Positions 62,584 to 64,000 of a DNA stretch of 64,000 nucleotides are shown piece after piece. The stretch comes from an uncultured Gammaproteobacteria bacterium. GTDB taxonomy: Bacteria; Pseudomonadota; Gammaproteobacteria; Steroidobacterales; XN24. Under the pieces are notes generated by a model. That model was not told where the DNA came from and searched no databases. It worked only from the letters and a program-made list of their open reading frames with translations. The stretch covers positions 62,001-126,000 of the forward strand of contig CAMYOC010000002.1 of NCBI GenBank assembly GCA_947259915.1, written 5' to 3'. Position 1 is the stretch's first letter. Every line of letters begins with the position of its first letter. The translations under genes were made by a program, and so were the position numbers.

Positions 62584-64000
62584 CTATTCGGTGCTGATAT
62601 TGACCAGCGTCAGCCCGATGATCCCGACCGCGTCGCTATGCGAGACCGCGCCGAGGTACTTGGTGTCGGGATTGAGCCCGGTCCAGTCCACGGTGATCGT
62701 CTCGGTCGTGCCGACGGTGGCCGCGCCAGGCGCGGTCACGTCCATGTTGCCGCGATCGTCGACGAGGCCGAAGGTCCAGTCGAACAGCGTGTAGTTCGCG
62801 TCCGGACCGTCCGTCTGCCAACCGTGCACGGCGACGTAGTAGGTCGTGTCACCGGGCAGGAGCACGTCCACCTGCTCGGCGCTGGTGCCCGAACCGCTGC
62901 CGCCGACGAAGCCGAAACCCGAATTGTAGACGTACAGGTCGAGGTCGTCGGCGCCGTCCGTGAAGTCGTCGAACAGCGACACCCGCAGGTACGCCGACCC
63001 CGCCGGCACGGTCACCTGGTGCCAGGTGATGCCGGTGCACTGGAACGGGAACGCGCCAAAGTCGCAGGTCCCGAGGGCCGTGTTGAAGTCGTTGTCCGGA
63101 TCGTCGTCGACGTTACCCGTCTGGGTGTCGGCCGGCGCCAGCCCGTGGGTACCGGCAGTGTAGTCGCCGGTGTAGCCGAACGTGATGTCGAAGTTCAGCG
63201 ACCCTTCGACGCCACTGCCGCCAACCTCGGCCGGAGCGCTCAACTGGGTCGGACGAATCGCGATGGGGCTGCGGACGTTATGCGTACCATCGTTCCAGGT
63301 GAGTGAACCGAACGCCCACGCGTCCGGCACGACCGACGAGTTCGCGGTAAAGGTCACCGTATAGGTCGCCTCCTCACCCTCGCCCAGAGTGATCGACGTC
63401 GGCGAGACCGACACATCGACGCCTAGCGGCGCGTCCACAGAAACCTCATAGGTGGCCGTCCCCTCGGTCACGCTGGTGACCGTCCTCTCCACCGTGGCGA
63501 TGCCCGCAAGCTGGGCGACCGCGATCGACGGGTAGTTGAGGTTGGACGGATCCAGCGAAAAGCCGTTGCTCTCGAGGAAATCGCAGGTCGACGGATTGAT
63601 GTTCTCCGGGTTGGCGCCGCAGAGGTAGGCCAGGTAATCAAGGAAGTCCGCATCGTAAACGAGACCCGGATCGACCGCGGAGTTCGGCACGATGTGGCCG
63701 CCGCCGAAGTCGAAGGGATCCGCCGGTGTCGAGCCGTCCTCCTTCACGACATCCTGGCGACCCGTGGTCACCATGGCGGAGCGGATCATGGCCGGGCTCC
63801 AGTCCGGATGGGCGTCTGTCAGAATGGCGCCAAGCCCCGCCACGTGCGGGCTCGACATCGAGGTGCCGCTGCGGTAGCCGAACGCCTCGCCCTGCGGCCC
63901 GAAGAACGGCTCTTCGCCGATCCCGGCCAGGATGGAGACGCCCGGTGCGGTCACATCCGGCTTGATGATGTTGAGGCCGCCGCCGTTGGGGCCGCGGGAC
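62584..64000 (-). CDS. Subtilase (S8) with fibronectin-type and PPC domains (5' end outside window)
   Basis: C-terminal 472 codons of a secreted subtilase; the N-terminal part with the catalytic Asp and His lies beyond 64000. The visible protein starts SRGPNGGGLNIIKPDVTAPG, the plant-type subtilase pattern, and has the catalytic Ser in YRSGTSMSSPHVAGLGA. A fibronectin-type-III-like C-terminal domain (LNYPSIAVAQLAG, TSITLGEGEEATYTVTFTA, FGSLTWNDGTHNVRSPIAIR) is followed by a pre-peptidase C-terminal (PPC) domain (DDLDLYVYNSGFGFVGGSG) and an Ig-like end (TETITVDWTGLNPDTKYL). Its own terminator follows. Confidence 0.9.
   Translation of the reverse strand, partial: SRGPNGGGLNIIKPDVTAPGVSILAGIGEEPFFGPQGEAFGYRSGTSMSSPHVAGLGAILTDAHPDWSPAMIRSAMVTTGRQDVVKEDGSTPADPFDFGGGHIVPNSAVDPGLVYDADFLDYLAYLCGANPENINPSTCDFLESNGFSLDPSNLNYPSIAVAQLAGIATVERTVTSVTEGTATYEVSVDAPLGVDVSVSPTSITLGEGEEATYTVTFTANSSVVPDAWAFGSLTWNDGTHNVRSPIAIRPTQLSAPAEVGGSGVEGSLNFDITFGYTGDYTAGTHGLAPADTQTGNVDDDPDNDFNTALGTCDFGAFPFQCTGITWHQVTVPAGSAYLRVSLFDDFTDGADDLDLYVYNSGFGFVGGSGSGTSAEQVDVLLPGDTTYYVAVHGWQTDGPDANYTLFDWTFGLVDDRGNMDVTAPGAATVGTTETITVDWTGLNPDTKYLGAVSHSDAVGIIGLTLVNISTE

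Noticed and set aside
1-64000. CRISPR arrays, transposases, integrases, att sites
   Set aside because: No regularly spaced repeats, no transposase or integrase motif, and no long flanking direct repeats noticed.

Overview
The window is GC-rich, gene-dense chromosomal DNA with no rRNA, tRNA, CRISPR array, transposase or phage genes. The gene set points to a gammaproteobacterium: a PA2778/PA2779-type pair, HemG, a Pat-type acyl-CoA synthetase/acetyltransferase, paired MscS channels, FkpA-like PPIase, Cfa, DUF5666 lipoprotein, TolB-like/TPR proteins and subtilases. Family level cannot be fixed; Chromatiales/Woeseiales-like lineages are a guess. Both ends cut genes: an NnrU-like protein at the left edge and a subtilase at the right edge.

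Layout. 1-2.5 kb (minus): secreted HEMGH metallopeptidase followed by NnrU. 2.75-7.46 kb (plus): a compact, overlapping operon for anaerobic-type nickel carbon monoxide dehydrogenase: cooF (4 x 4Fe-4S ferredoxin), cooS (catalytic subunit), cooC (Ni-insertion ATPase with a His-rich N-terminus) and an FAD/NAD oxidoreductase. This implies electron flow CO -> CooS -> CooF -> flavoprotein -> NAD(P)+, or the reverse. No cooA regulator and no energy-conserving hydrogenase are present. An MMPL/RND exporter follows. 10.6-14.7 kb: Cas4-like/DEDDy nuclease fusion, GST, small exported proteins and a TMEM175-like channel. 14.8-28.1 kb is rich in exported and signalling proteins: DUF5666 lipoprotein, TolB/TPR membrane protein, subtilase with a C-terminal GYxWSQ repeat, a giant propeller hybrid histidine kinase, a membrane-tethered receiver protein, a Gly-run lipoprotein and a GlyGly-CTERM-like protein. 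Two perfect TGTGA-N6-TCACA (CRP/Clp-type) sites lie upstream of two of the exported-protein genes.

28.2-46 kb is mixed housekeeping: hemG, ZntB/CorA transporter, FKBP PPIase, ABC exporter, diguanylate cyclase with I-site, cfa, DUF4287/DUF5655 protein, rhodanese lipoprotein, PA2778/PA2779 pair, an exported Pcm homologue overlapping a spermidine-synthase-like membrane protein, a lipase-like hydrolase and a very long coiled-coil protein. 46-51 kb holds a probable aldehyde/alcohol module: a protein whose C-terminal half matches cyanobacterial acyl-ACP reductase, with a long novel N-terminal region and a histone-H1-like Lys/Ala tail, co-oriented with a GFA-family protein and divergent from an iron alcohol dehydrogenase. 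51-64 kb: two MscS channels, SRPBCC protein, second TolB/TPR protein, membrane protein, outer-membrane protein, Pat and the truncated subtilase.

The points most worth following up are the Ni-CODH operon with a CX2C-type D-cluster site and His-rich tails, and the acyl-reductase/H1-tail fusion. Intrinsic terminators found by eye (hairpin plus T-run) all serve minus-strand transcripts, and one of them has no annotated gene upstream, marking a candidate small RNA.
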